NCBI GenBank assembly: GCA_934670025.1
Contig: CAKUOS010000028.1
Location: forward strand, 1 to 29,383
Origin: an uncultured Oscillospiraceae bacterium
GTDB lineage: Bacteria > Bacillota > Clostridia > Oscillospirales > Oscillospiraceae
Direction: 5' to 3'
DNA length: 29,383 bases
Each line of letters begins with the position of its first letter. The first letter of the stretch is position 1. This document shows positions 10,655-18,681 of the stretch, one piece after another. The position numbers and the translations under genes were made by a program. The notes beneath the pieces were generated by a model that worked only from the letters and a program-made list of their open reading frames with translations, did not search any database and was not told the DNA's origin.

Positions 10655-11743
10655 TCATTTCTTTGTGATATATCCTTCTGCGCACAGCAGTTCGCCCAGC
10701 AGCACCGCGCCGCCGGCTGCGCCGCGCAGGGTATTATGAGACAGGCAGACGAATTTATAGTCGTACTGCGTATCGGGGCGCAGACGGCCGATGGAAACGG
10801 CCATGCCGCCCTCAAGCATCCGGTCGAGCTTCGTCTGCGGCCGGTCGGCTTCTTCAAAATAGTGCAGGAACTGCTTCGGCGCAGATGGAAGCGCCAGCTC
10901 CTGCGCGCGGCCGGAGAAATTCGCCCAGTCGGCCCTGATCTGCTCGATGGACGGCTTTTCGCCCTTGAACGAGACAAAGCACGCCGCCATATGGCCGTCG
11001 GAGCACGGCACGCGCAGGCACTGCGCGGTGATGGACGGCTCCGATGCGTTGACGATGACGCCGTTTTCCACGCGGCCCCAGAGCTTCATCGGCTCCTGTT
11101 CGGATTTTTCCTCTTCGCCGCCGATGTAGGGGATGACGTTGTCGATCATTTCGGGCCACGTCTCAAACGTCTTGCCGGCTCCGGAGATCGCCTGATAGGT
11201 GCAGACCAGCGCCTTGTCGATGCCGTATTTCATCAGCGGATGCAGCGCCGGCACGTAGCTTTGCAGGCTGCAATTGGACTTGACGGCGATAAAGCCGCGC
11301 GTTGTGCCGAGTCGTTTGCGCTGGTGCTCGATGACCTTCAGATGATCGGCATTGATCTCTGGCACGACCATCGGAACGTCCGGGGTATGACGGTGTGCGG
11401 AGTTGTTGGAAACGACCGGGCATTCGAGCTTCGCATACCGCTCTTCGAGCGCCTTGATTGCATCCTTTTTCATATTGACGGCGCAGAAGACAAAGTCGAC
11501 CTGCTGCGCGATGGCTTCCGCGTCAGCCTCGGCGTCCATCACGACCATCGTCTTCACGGATTCGGGGATCGGCTCCGCCATGTGCCACTTGCCCTCGATC
11601 GCCTCGGCATAGGTCTTGCCCGCGCTGTGCGCGCTGGCCGCGAGAACGACCGGCGTGAACCAGGGGTGCTGCGCGGTCAGGAGAATGAACCGCTGTCCGA
11701 CCATGCCCGTTGCGCCAATGATACCGACCTTGAATTTTTCCAT
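10655..11743 (-). CDS. asd: Aspartate-semialdehyde dehydrogenase, archaeal/fungal-type
   Basis: Reduces aspartyl phosphate to aspartate semialdehyde with NADPH, feeding dapA directly downstream. 362 residues. N-terminal nucleotide-binding GATGMVGQ at 10-17, catalytic Cys158 in SNCS, SGAGKTF, then IDNVIPYIGGEEEK and the catalytic-histidine region CSDGHMAACFV. The SNCS context and the PYIGGEEEK segment match the archaeal/fungal-type family rather than the E. coli type. The ATG at 11743 is set by GGGAG eight bases upstream; an in-frame ATG at 11770 lacks such a site. Probable promoter at 11806-11835. I see no lysine riboswitch in the short leader. Confidence 0.95.
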   Translation of the reverse strand: MEKFKVGIIGATGMVGQRFILLTAQHPWFTPVVLAASAHSAGKTYAEAIEGKWHMAEPIPESVKTMVVMDAEADAEAIAQQVDFVFCAVNMKKDAIKALEERYAKLECPVVSNNSAHRHTPDVPMVVPEINADHLKVIEHQRKRLGTTRGFIAVKSNCSLQSYVPALHPLMKYGIDKALVCTYQAISGAGKTFETWPEMIDNVIPYIGGEEEKSEQEPMKLWGRVENGVIVNASEPSITAQCLRVPCSDGHMAACFVSFKGEKPSIEQIRADWANFSGRAQELALPSAPKQFLHYFEEADRPQTKLDRMLEGGMAVSIGRLRPDTQYDYKFVCLSHNTLRGAAGGAVLLGELLCAEGYITKK

Positions 11744-11805
11744 GATGATAACTCCCATCCTCAAACTCACCGGAAAAGTTCCGGTTGCAAGTCACATTGG
11801 AATGT

Positions 11806-11835
11806 AATATAATACATTCAGTTTGTGCAATTCAA
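11806..11835 (-). promoter_or_regulatory. Candidate asd-dapA promoter with palindrome over the -10
   Basis: On the minus strand TTGAAT (complement of 11830-11835), an 18-bp spacer and TATATT (complement of 11806-11811); a 17-bp reading gives TTATAT. An inverted repeat GAATGTA-N6-TACATTC at 11800-11819 covers the -10 and could be an operator. A second small palindrome CCGGAA-AAG-TTCCGG lies in the leader at 11770-11784. Confidence 0.5.
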
Positions 11836-11954
11836 TGTGTGTTTTTCTACCGCGTACATTTGTCCACGAATATCAACGGCCTCATCATATCATATTCATT
11901 CGGCCGTGTCAATGTGAATCTCAGAGAAATCCAACGTGCAAAAGGGGTTGTTGT

Positions 11955-12983
11955 TTGTTGAAAACCCATGATTTTTATTATGCGCTTCCGGAGGAGCTCA
12001 TCGCGCAGACGCCGCAGGCGCGGCGGGACGCTTCGCGGCTCATGACGCTCGACCGTGAAACGGGCGTGATCGCGCACCGCCATTTTTACGATCTGGCCGA
12101 GCTTCTTCAGCCGGGCGACTGTCTGGTGCTGAACAATTCCCGTGTCCTGCCTGCGCGGCTGCTCGGGCATCGCGTGCCGACAGGCGGCGCGGTCGAGGTG
12201 CTGCTGCTCAAGGATCAGGGCGGCGGCGTGTGGGAATGCCTCACGAAGCCCGGCCGCAAAACGCATACCGGGACGGAGCTTTCCTTCGGCGGCGCCGAAC
12301 TGACGGCGACCGTGGTAGGGGAGAAGGACGACGGCAACAAGCTCGTGCAGTTCCATTACGAGGGCATTTTCCTTGAGGTGCTCGAACGGCTCGGAAAAAT
12401 GCCGCTGCCGCCGTATATCAAAGAGGAACTCGAGGACGGCGAACGGTATCAGACCGTCTATTCCAAAATCAACGGCTCCGCCGCCGCGCCGACGGCCGGC
12501 CTGCACTTTACGCAGGAGCTGCTGGACAAGCTCGCGGCCAAAGGCGTGAAGGAGGCCTACGTCACGCTCCACGTCGGCCTCGGTACGTTCCGCCCGGTCA
12601 AGGCCGAGGAAGTGACCGAACATCATATGCATTCCGAATTCTGCATGATCTCGCAGGAGGCGGCCGACCTGATCAACGAAACGAAGCGCGCGGGCGGGCG
12701 CATCGTCTGCGTCGGCACGACGTCGTGCCGAACGCTGGAGTCGCTGGCCGATGAAAACGGCTATTTCCGCGAGTCGTCCGCATGGACGGATATTTTCATC
12801 TATCCGGGCTACAAATTCAAGGCGATGGACGCGCTCATCACAAATTTCCATCTGCCAGAAAGCACGCTCGTCATGCTCGTTTCGGCGTTCGCCGGGCGGG
12901 AAAAGATCCTGCACGCCTATGAGACCGCCGTGCAGGAGCGCTATCGCTTCTTCTCCTTCGGAGATGCGATGTACATCTACTGA
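11955..12983 (+). CDS. queA: S-adenosylmethionine:tRNA ribosyltransferase-isomerase QueA
   Basis: Transfers and isomerises the ribose of SAM onto preQ1-modified tRNA to give epoxyqueuosine, at wobble position 34. About 342 residues. Family signatures seen: [86 protein letters not shown] and the ending RFFSFGDAM. No ATG is near the family start; two adjacent TTG codons (11955 and 11958) fit, with AAAGGGG at 11941-11947. TTG 11955 gives the better seven-base spacing. Upstream open codons to 11823 run through the promoter region and are not coding. The gene is followed by tgt after 16 bases, its direct partner in queuosine synthesis. Confidence 0.95.
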   Translation: MLKTHDFYYALPEELIAQTPQARRDASRLMTLDRETGVIAHRHFYDLAELLQPGDCLVLNNSRVLPARLLGHRVPTGGAVEVLLLKDQGGGVWECLTKPGRKTHTGTELSFGGAELTATVVGEKDDGNKLVQFHYEGIFLEVLERLGKMPLPPYIKEELEDGERYQTVYSKINGSAAAPTAGLHFTQELLDKLAAKGVKEAYVTLHVGLGTFRPVKAEEVTEHHMHSEFCMISQEAADLINETKRAGGRIVCVGTTSCRTLESLADENGYFRESSAWTDIFIYPGYKFKAMDALITNFHLPESTLVMLVSAFAGREKILHAYETAVQERYRFFSFGDAMYIY

Positions 12984-12999
12984 AAAGGGAGGAAAACGG

Positions 13000-14130
13000 A
13001 TGTTTCGGGTACTCAAAACGGAGGGCACGGCCCGCAGAGGCGAGTTCACCTGCCCGCATGGAACGGTGCAGACGCCGGTGTTTATGAATGTCGGCACGCA
13101 GGCGGCCATCAAGGGCGCGTTGTCGGCGGCGGATCTGGAGCAGATCGGCACGCAGGTCGAGCTGTCGAACACCTACCACCTGCATCTGCGTCCGGGCGAC
13201 GAAGTCGTGCGGGATATGGGCGGTTTACATAAGTTTATGACGTGGAACGGGCCGATCCTGACGGACTCGGGCGGTTTTCAGGTCTTTTCGCTGGCCGGTC
13301 TGCGCAAGATCAAAGAGGAGGGCGTGACGTTTGCGTCGCATCTCGACGGGCACAGGATCTTTATGGGCCCGGAGGAAAGTATGCGCATCCAGTCAAACCT
13401 CGGCTCCGACATCGCAATGGCTTTTGACGAATGCGTGGAAAACCCGGCGAAATATCCGTATGCCAAGGCCTCGTGCGAGCGCACGGCCAGATGGCTTGCG
13501 CGCTGCAAGGATGCGCTTGCGAAATACAATGCCGAGCCCGGCGCGGTCAATCCCGGCCAGCAGCTCTGGGGTATCAACCAGGGCGCGACGTTCAAGGATC
13601 TGCGCATCTGGCATATGAAGGAGATCGCCAAGCTCGATCTGCCCGGCTACGCCATCGGCGGGCTTGCCGTCGGCGAGCCGACGGAGGTCATGTATGAGAT
13701 CATCGAGGCCGTCGAGCCGTATATGCCGAAGGACAGGCCGCGATACCTGATGGGCGTCGGTACGCCGTCGAATATCATCGAGGCCGTTGCACGCGGCGTG
13801 GATTTCTTCGACTGCGTCATGCCGGCGCGGAACGCGCGGCACGCAAAGCTGTTTACCTGGCAGGGGAGCATCAACCTCAAAAACGCAAAGTACACCCGGG
13901 ATGAGAGCCCCATCGATCCGGAATGCGACTGCCCGGTCTGCCGCCGGTATTCGAGAAGCTATCTGCACCATCTGTTCAAGGCGGAGGAGATGCTCGCCAT
14001 GCGGCTGGCCGTCATGCACAACCTGTACTTCTACAACACGCTGACGAAGCGCATCCGCGACAGTCTCGACGCGGGAACGTTCGGCGAGTTCCGCGCGGCG
14101 TATTCCGAAAAGCTGTCGCAGCGGCTGTGA
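13000..14130 (+). CDS. tgt: Queuine tRNA-ribosyltransferase Tgt
   Basis: Exchanges guanine 34 for preQ1 in tRNAs with GUN anticodons, the step before QueA. 376 residues in a TIM barrel. Seen: catalytic Asp89 in TDSGGFQVFSL, GGLAVGEP, the nucleophile Asp271 in VDFFDCVMPARNARH, and the zinc ligands C309, C311 and C314 in CDCPVC with a histidine near 340 in the family-typical C-terminal segment. The usual PTRNARH reads PARNARH here, a small change beside the active site. ATG 13000 has GGGAGG seven bases upstream. It ends shortly before the yajC promoter, giving the widespread queA-tgt-yajC gene order. Confidence 0.97.
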   Translation: MFRVLKTEGTARRGEFTCPHGTVQTPVFMNVGTQAAIKGALSAADLEQIGTQVELSNTYHLHLRPGDEVVRDMGGLHKFMTWNGPILTDSGGFQVFSLAGLRKIKEEGVTFASHLDGHRIFMGPEESMRIQSNLGSDIAMAFDECVENPAKYPYAKASCERTARWLARCKDALAKYNAEPGAVNPGQQLWGINQGATFKDLRIWHMKEIAKLDLPGYAIGGLAVGEPTEVMYEIIEAVEPYMPKDRPRYLMGVGTPSNIIEAVARGVDFFDCVMPARNARHAKLFTWQGSINLKNAKYTRDESPIDPECDCPVCRRYSRSYLHHLFKAEEMLAMRLAVMHNLYFYNTLTKRIRDSLDAGTFGEFRAAYSEKLSQRL

Positions 14131-14164
14131 CGCGGAAATAATTCATAAAACGTGCGGTTATGGC

Positions 14165-14193
14165 TTGCAATGTCAGGCACGGCACGATATAAT
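14165..14193 (+). promoter_or_regulatory. Strong sigma-A-type promoter for yajC
   Basis: TTGCAA (14165-14170), exact 17-bp spacer and perfect TATAAT (14188-14193). The start would be near 14200, about 23 bases before the yajC ATG. So yajC has its own promoter even though it directly follows tgt. Confidence 0.8.
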
Positions 14194-14222
14194 AAATGAA
14201 ATTCAGATTTGGAGGAAAAACC

Positions 14223-14609
14223 ATGTACCTGTTCTTAGAGACCGGAGCCACCGGCACCGGCGGCGGCCTGCAAATGATCCTCATGTTCGCCGTCCTGATC
14301 GCTGTTTTCTATTTCTTCATGATCCGTCCGGAAAACAAGCGGAAAAAGGAAGCGCAGCAGATGCGCGACTCGCTGAAGATCGGCGACAACATCACGACCA
14401 TCGGCGGCATCATCGGAGATATCGTCTCCATCAAGGACGATTCCATCGTCATCGAGACCAGCGCCGACCGCGTCCGCGTCGAGTTTGCGAAGTTCGCCAT
14501 CTCCACGAACAACACCGCGGAAAAGGAAGCTGCCAAGCAGAAGCAGGCCGCGCTGGCCGCCCGCAAGGCGCAGAAGGAAAAAGAGAAAAAAGAAAAGAAG
14601 GACAAGTGA
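14223..14609 (+). CDS. yajC: Preprotein translocase subunit YajC
   Basis: Small membrane protein associated with SecDF at the Sec translocon. 128 residues: a short exposed N-terminus, one membrane helix (about residues 18-38, LQMILMFAVLIAVFYFFMI), the family motif MIRPENKRKKEAQQM, the DSLKIGDNITTIGGIIG segment and a lysine/alanine-rich charged tail. The start ATG 14223 follows GGAGG with an eight-base spacer. SecD and SecF are not next to it as they are in many bacteria. A perfect hairpin terminator follows at 14633. Confidence 0.93.
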   Translation: MYLFLETGATGTGGGLQMILMFAVLIAVFYFFMIRPENKRKKEAQQMRDSLKIGDNITTIGGIIGDIVSIKDDSIVIETSADRVRVEFAKFAISTNNTAEKEAAKQKQAALAARKAQKEKEKKEKKDK

Positions 14610-14632
14610 TCCGCTTTCCATATTGCGTTCCG

Positions 14633-14661
14633 GAACCGGCTGCATCGCAGCCGGTTCTTTT
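14633..14661 (+). terminator. Terminator after yajC
   Basis: Perfect 11-bp stem (14633-14643 with 14647-14657), three-base loop ATC, followed by TTTT. Confidence 0.88.
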
Positions 14662-14704
14662 CCTGCCTGTCCGGACATAGGCTTTTGTAAAAGGGGGAGA
14701 GCTT

Positions 14705-15112
14705 ATGAAACAGGCTTGTATCAATAACGGGTTCATCAAAGCGGTTCTGCGGGGATTTGCGCTAATCTGCGTCTGCGCGCTGGCATTGTCGGCCGCGGCT
14801 GCGGCGCTGCTGCTCGGCGGCGCACTTGCACACGAGGCTGCGCCTGCGGCATCCTGCTGCGCCGGTGCGCTGGCAGTGTTTGCGGGGGCGTTTCTTGCCG
14901 CGCGGCAAAGTCCAAGGCAGAAGCTGCCCGCCGCGCTGGCCGCGGGCGGATGCTATCTGCTGGTCTGTCTGCTCGTGCGGCTGCTGCTGCCGGCAGGTAC
15001 GGCAGGGCAGGGGACGCTCGTTCCGATGCTGCTGTGTATTGCGTGCGCAGCGCTGCTGGCTGGAATCCTGGGCAGCCGGGCGGCCGCAAAGCCGCGCCGC
15101 AAGCGGCGATGA
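14705..15112 (+). CDS. Small four-helix membrane protein, TIGR04086-like
   Basis: 135 residues, mostly alanine, leucine and cysteine, with about four predicted membrane helices (roughly 14-40, 46-66, 74-96, 104-124) and a basic C-terminus (KPRRKRR) that should stay in the cytoplasm. Size, topology and position right after yajC match the TIGR04086 family of Clostridia, whose function is unknown. ATG 14705 has GGGGGAG about six bases upstream. It lies beyond the yajC terminator; I see no clear promoter in the 43 bases between, so it may depend on read-through. The family call rests on context as much as on sequence. Confidence 0.75.
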   Translation: MKQACINNGFIKAVLRGFALICVCALALSAAAAALLLGGALAHEAAPAASCCAGALAVFAGAFLAARQSPRQKLPAALAAGGCYLLVCLLVRLLLPAGTAGQGTLVPMLLCIACAALLAGILGSRAAAKPRRKRR

Positions 15113-15344
15113 CAGAGATCCTGCATCCGCAAAATAGTAAATATAATTTACAATCGATGATTTTCCATGCAGGAAACTCTGCATTGCAAGATTTACGGAG
15201 TGCATACAGGCGGCGGCACTATATCTTGTGTTTTTTCGAAAAAGTATCGGGTTTTCGGACGCTTGCAGTTGCTTAATTTACATAATACAATTTACATAAC
15301 ACCTAGTCATAATTTACAAAAATTTCGAAAATAGCGATTTTTCC

Positions 15345-15373
15345 TTGAAATCTTCCGCTGTTTGCGCTATAGT
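15345..15373 (+). promoter_or_regulatory. Sigma-A-type promoter upstream of the XerD-like gene
   Basis: TTGAAA (15345-15350), 17-bp spacer, TATAGT (15368-15373), each 5 of 6 to consensus. The leader to the gene would be about 140 bases and includes the 10-bp tandem repeat at 15422. Confidence 0.6.
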
Positions 15374-15421
15374 AACAACACTTCCTGCGGGACGGCAGGT
15401 AGAAATAATTACGCTTGCATA

Positions 15422-15441
15422 ATTCCTTAAGATTCCTTAAG
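15422..15441 (+). repeat. 10-bp tandem repeat ATTCCTTAAG x2
   Basis: Two exact copies, one helical turn each, of ATTCCTTAAG, then AT. Direct repeats of TTAAG-like half-sites at 10-11 bp are typical of OmpR/PhoB-family response regulators. It lies 45 bp before a -10-like TACAAT that lacks a good -35, as expected for an activator site. The 10-mer CTTAAGATTC recurs at 23125. Confidence 0.5.
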
Positions 15442-15521
15442 ATGGAAGGAACGGTTCGGTTTTTCACGTATCGTTTGAATGTGCGAGTACAATTGGAAAT
15501 CGCTTTCGGAAGGGCTCATGG

Positions 15522-16403
15522 ATGACGAACATCATTGTGCGATATGAGGATTATCTCATTCATATCAAACACGCATCTGACAATACCGTCGCGTCCTATA
15601 TGCGCGACCTGCGTCAATATGCGTCATATCTGACTGCCGAGGGCATCGACATTCTGGACGTCGACCAGTCCGTCGTCTCCGCATACATGGGCAGCATGAA
15701 GGCCGGCGGCAAATCCGCCGCGACGATCTCGCGGGCGCTGGCCTCGATCAAGAGCCTGTACATATTCGCCATGCAGAACGACGAGATCGATCAGAATCCC
15801 ATCCAGAACATCAAGGTCGACAAGGCCGAAAAAAAGCTGCCGCAGATCCTCACCGGCAAAGAGGTCGAGCTGCTTTTGCAGCAGCCGAAGACCGCCGAGA
15901 TGAAGGGCTGCCGCGACAAGGCGATGCTCGAGGTGCTGTACGCCACCGGCATCCGCGTCAGTGAGCTCATTGGCCTCAACATCGACGACGTCAGTCTGCC
16001 GGGCAGCTTTATCCGCTGCGAGAGCGGCGAGAAAACGCGCATCATCCCGATCTATCCCGAGGCGCTGCAATCGCTGCGCGAATATATCGAGACGGTCCGG
16101 CCGAAGATGATCGCCGTGCCGACCGAGCATTCCCTGTTCGTCAACGTTTCCGGAGAACGTATGAGCCGCCAGGGCTTCTGGAAGATCATCAAATACTACC
16201 AGGACAAGGCGCACATCGACAAGGATATCACGCCGCATACCCTGCGGCACAGCTTTGCCGCGCACCTGCTGGAAAACGGCGCGGATCTGCGCTCAATCCA
16301 GCAGATGCTGGGCCACAGTGATATTTCCTCCACACAGGTCTATACCCAGCTCGTCAAGCAGAATCTCAAGGCCGTCTATAACAAGTACCACCCCAAGGCA
16401 TGA
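15522..16403 (+). CDS. xerD: Tyrosine recombinase, XerD-like
   Basis: 293 residues, the normal size of XerC/XerD. The N-terminal core-binding SAM-like domain covers about 1-100 and the catalytic domain 105-290. The full catalytic set is present: R145 (ATGIRVSEL), K171, H239 and R242 (HTLRHSFAAHLL), H265 (MLGHSDISST) and Tyr274. Xer recombinases resolve chromosome dimers at dif; this one is full length and intact. ATG 15522 is preceded by GGAAGGG with seven bases spacing. It is a single gene ended by a bidirectional terminator. A second Xer-type gene lies 7 kb away, and XerD-arm-like motifs sit upstream of this one. XerD versus XerC is a judgement from overall similarity. Confidence 0.88.
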   Translation: MTNIIVRYEDYLIHIKHASDNTVASYMRDLRQYASYLTAEGIDILDVDQSVVSAYMGSMKAGGKSAATISRALASIKSLYIFAMQNDEIDQNPIQNIKVDKAEKKLPQILTGKEVELLLQQPKTAEMKGCRDKAMLEVLYATGIRVSELIGLNIDDVSLPGSFIRCESGEKTRIIPIYPEALQSLREYIETVRPKMIAVPTEHSLFVNVSGERMSRQGFWKIIKYYQDKAHIDKDITPHTLRHSFAAHLLENGADLRSIQQMLGHSDISSTQVYTQLVKQNLKAVYNKYHPKA

Positions 16404-16493
16404 CCGCTGCCATCCCATGAGACCGGCATCGCGTTTGCTTATTGGAGAGAGGGGAAAGGTTGATGTCCTTTGGCTGCTCTGGGATGAAAAAGA

Positions 16494-16528
16494 ATGCGCG
16501 TGCTGCAATGCAGCACGCGCATATTTTT
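16494..16528. terminator. Bidirectional terminator between xerD-like gene and pfkA
   Basis: Perfect 13-bp inverted repeat (16494-16506 with 16510-16522, loop AAT) with T-rich tails on both strands. It serves the plus-strand recombinase gene and the minus-strand pfkA. The rest of 16404-16551 holds no gene. Confidence 0.92.
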
Positions 16529-16551
16529 GTGGAGTGCGGGAGCGGAGCGGC

Positions 16552-17535
16552 TCAGTCGGCGATGCCGGTCATGGCCTGTAAGACCTCATACTGCTGCTCG
16601 TCAAGCCCTTTCTTCATGGAAAGACCCTCGGAGATGTCGATGTCGACCATCTTGCCCGCCTGCGAGCAGATGACGCGGTTTGTCTTGCCCTCGGCCAGCG
16701 CCTTGACGGCGTGATAGCCCATGCGGGTCGCCATGACGCGGTCGCGCGCGGACGGCGTACCGCCGCGCTGGATATGACCGAGGATCGTCACACGCGGATC
16801 GAGTCCCAGTTCCTCGTGGATGCCCTTGCCGATCTCGATGGCGCTGCCGGCGCCCTCGGCGACGATGATCATGAAGTGCGTGTTCCCGGCAAGCCTTGCC
16901 TGACGGATGCGGCCGACGACGTCGCGGTCGAAATCCAGCGGCTTTTCCGGAACAAGAACAGCCGTTGCGCCGGTGGCAAGGCCCACGTAGAGCGCCAGAT
17001 GGCCCGCGTTGCGGCCCATGACCTCGACGACGGAGCAGCGCTCGTGCGACTGCATCGTGTCGCGCAGACGGTCGATGGCCTCGACAGCGGTATTGGCCGC
17101 GGTGTCGTAGCCGATGGTATAGTCGGTGCAGACGATGTCGTTGTCGATCGTCGCGGGGATGCCGACCACGGACACGCCCTGCTTGGCAAGCTCCACCAGG
17201 CCGCGGAACGAGCCGTCGCCGCCGATGGAGACGATGCCGTCGAGCCCGAGCAGCTTGCAGGTCGCAGCGGCTTTTTTCTGGCCCTCGAGCGTGCGGAATT
17301 CATCGCTGCGCGCGGTATAGAGGATGGTGCCGCCGCGGTTGATGATATGCTTGATGCTCTCACCGTTCAGGAGCGTGAAATCGCCGTTGATCAGGCCGTT
17401 GTAGCCGCGGCGGATGCCGACGCATTCAATGCCCATATACATTGACGCGCGGACGACGGAGCGAATGGCTGCGTTCATGCCGGGCGCGTCGCCGCCGGAA
17501 GTCAGAACGCCGATCCGCTTTACTGCATTTTCCAT
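16552..17535 (-). CDS. pfkA: ATP-dependent 6-phosphofructokinase PfkA
   Basis: Phosphorylates fructose 6-phosphate with ATP in glycolysis. 327 residues. Seen: GGDAPGMNAAIR at 14-25, the nucleotide loop GGDGSFRG at 105-112 (glycine rather than the aspartate of PPi enzymes), the catalytic IPATIDND with Asp131, and MGRNAGHLALY. These mark the ATP-using bacterial type, which is usually allosteric. ATG 17535 has AAAGGA upstream and fits the family N-terminus; open codons extend to 17667 but cross the promoter and are not coding. A single-gene unit with a good promoter and a terminator at 16494. Confidence 0.96.
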   Translation of the reverse strand: MENAVKRIGVLTSGGDAPGMNAAIRSVVRASMYMGIECVGIRRGYNGLINGDFTLLNGESIKHIINRGGTILYTARSDEFRTLEGQKKAAATCKLLGLDGIVSIGGDGSFRGLVELAKQGVSVVGIPATIDNDIVCTDYTIGYDTAANTAVEAIDRLRDTMQSHERCSVVEVMGRNAGHLALYVGLATGATAVLVPEKPLDFDRDVVGRIRQARLAGNTHFMIIVAEGAGSAIEIGKGIHEELGLDPRVTILGHIQRGGTPSARDRVMATRMGYHAVKALAEGKTNRVICSQAGKMVDIDISEGLSMKKGLDEQQYEVLQAMTGIAD

Positions 17536-17573
17536 ACATAAGATCCTTTCGTCAATTGGAATGTTTTTCTTAG

Positions 17574-17602
17574 ATGATACTCCAAAAGCGCAAAAATGTA
17601 AA
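17574..17602 (-). promoter_or_regulatory. Sigma-A-type promoter for pfkA
   Basis: On the minus strand TTTACA (complement of 17597-17602), 17-bp spacer, TATCAT (complement of 17574-17579); each is 5 of 6 to consensus. The start lies about 30 bases before the pfkA ATG. Confidence 0.7.
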
Positions 17603-17706
17603 CAGACATTCCGTAAAAAAAGATGTGAAAAAACGGGCGGATACGGGAAGACGGCGTGTGCGCGCAAAAACTTCAGGAAAAATTTATGTTTCCTTCGCCG
17701 CGGATG

Positions 17707-17715
17707 TGCTATACT
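17707..17715 (+). promoter_or_regulatory. Extended -10 promoter for the moxR operon
   Basis: TGC-TATACT at 17707-17715 is an extended -10 element; no good -35 hexamer is found 16-18 bp upstream. The start would be near 17722, about 30 bases before the TTG start. Confidence 0.55.
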
Positions 17716-17752
17716 TATTTTTATAGATTCAGATACAATGGAGGACAGACGC

Positions 17753-18679
17753 TTGAATCAGACGAACAGAATTCTCGAGGAAGTCAAAAAGGCGGTCTGC
17801 GGCAAGGATCGCGTGCTGGTGTGGGTGCTGACGACGCTCCTGGCCCGCGGTCATGTGCTGCTGGAGGATATTCCCGGCGTCGGCAAGACGACGATGGCGC
17901 TGGCCTTTTCGCGCGCGCTGGGGCTGGAATACGGCCGCGTGCAGTTTACGCCCGACGTGCTGCCGTCCGACATCACGGGCTACAGCGTCTATCAGAAGGA
18001 GACCGGGCGGATGGTCTATCAGCCGGGCGCGGTGCTGTGCAATCTCTTCCTTGCGGATGAGCTCAACCGCGCGACCTCGCGCACGCAGTCGGCGCTGCTC
18101 GAGGCGATGGAGGAGGGACAGGTCACGGTCGACGGCGTCAGCCACCCCATTCCGCAGCCGTTTATCGTCTTTGCCACGCAGAATCCGACCGGCGCCGCCG
18201 GCACGCAGCTGCTGCCCGATTCGCAGATGGACCGGTTTACCGTGCGGCTTTCGATCGGCTACCCCGAACCCGCGGACGAGCGCAATATGGTCCTTGCGCG
18301 GCAGGGCGTCGATCCGCTGCAAACGATCGAGCAGGTCCTGTCCCGGGAGGCGCTCGTTGCGATGCAGAACGAAGCTGCGTCCGTGTACATGAAACCCGAG
18401 CTTGTCGACTACGCTGTCTCGCTCATCGGCGCGACGCGGTCGCACCCGCTCATCCTGCGCGGCGCAAGTCCCCGCGCGACGCTCTCGCTGACGGCGATGG
18501 CAAAGGCCGTGGCCTATGTGCAGCGGCGCGACTACGTTGTTCCGAAGGATCTTCAGGTCACGTTCCCGCAGACCATCGCGCACAGGCTTCTGCTGGCCCC
18601 GGAGGCTGACGCGCGGCAGATCACGGCCGAGCGCATCTTACAGGATATCCTCGCGCAGACGCCCGCGCCGAGGCTCTGA
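17753..18679 (+). CDS. MoxR-family AAA+ ATPase
   Basis: 308 residues. MoxR ATPases are thought to act as chaperones that mature or activate partner complexes, often with DUF58/VWA proteins encoded beside them. Seen: Walker A GVGKT at 42-46 after LLEDIP, Walker B and following LADELNRATSRTQSALLEAME, sensor 1 FATQNP, and the lid domain with SPRATLSL. TTG 17753 is chosen because GGAGG (17740-17744) lies eight bases before it; an in-frame ATG at 17738 overlaps that ribosome site and has none of its own. First of three tightly packed genes: two bases to the DUF58 gene, which itself overlaps the transglutaminase gene. Confidence 0.9.
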   Translation: MNQTNRILEEVKKAVCGKDRVLVWVLTTLLARGHVLLEDIPGVGKTTMALAFSRALGLEYGRVQFTPDVLPSDITGYSVYQKETGRMVYQPGAVLCNLFLADELNRATSRTQSALLEAMEEGQVTVDGVSHPIPQPFIVFATQNPTGAAGTQLLPDSQMDRFTVRLSIGYPEPADERNMVLARQGVDPLQTIEQVLSREALVAMQNEAASVYMKPELVDYAVSLIGATRSHPLILRGASPRATLSLTAMAKAVAYVQRRDYVVPKDLQVTFPQTIAHRLLLAPEADARQITAERILQDILAQTPAPRL

Positions 18680-18681
18680 GC

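Larger units (their letters stand above)
15113..15521. other. Regulatory spacer upstream of the XerD-like gene
   Basis: No coding frame of note in 409 bases; AT-rich. It holds four AATTTACA motifs (15145-15152, 15275-15285, 15289-15299, 15311-15318; the middle two extend to AATTTACATAA), two TTTCGAA palindrome-like sites (15234-15240, 15323-15329), a consensus-like promoter (15345-15373), a 10-bp tandem repeat (15422-15441) and a second -10-like TACAAT (15488-15493). Confidence 0.65.
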
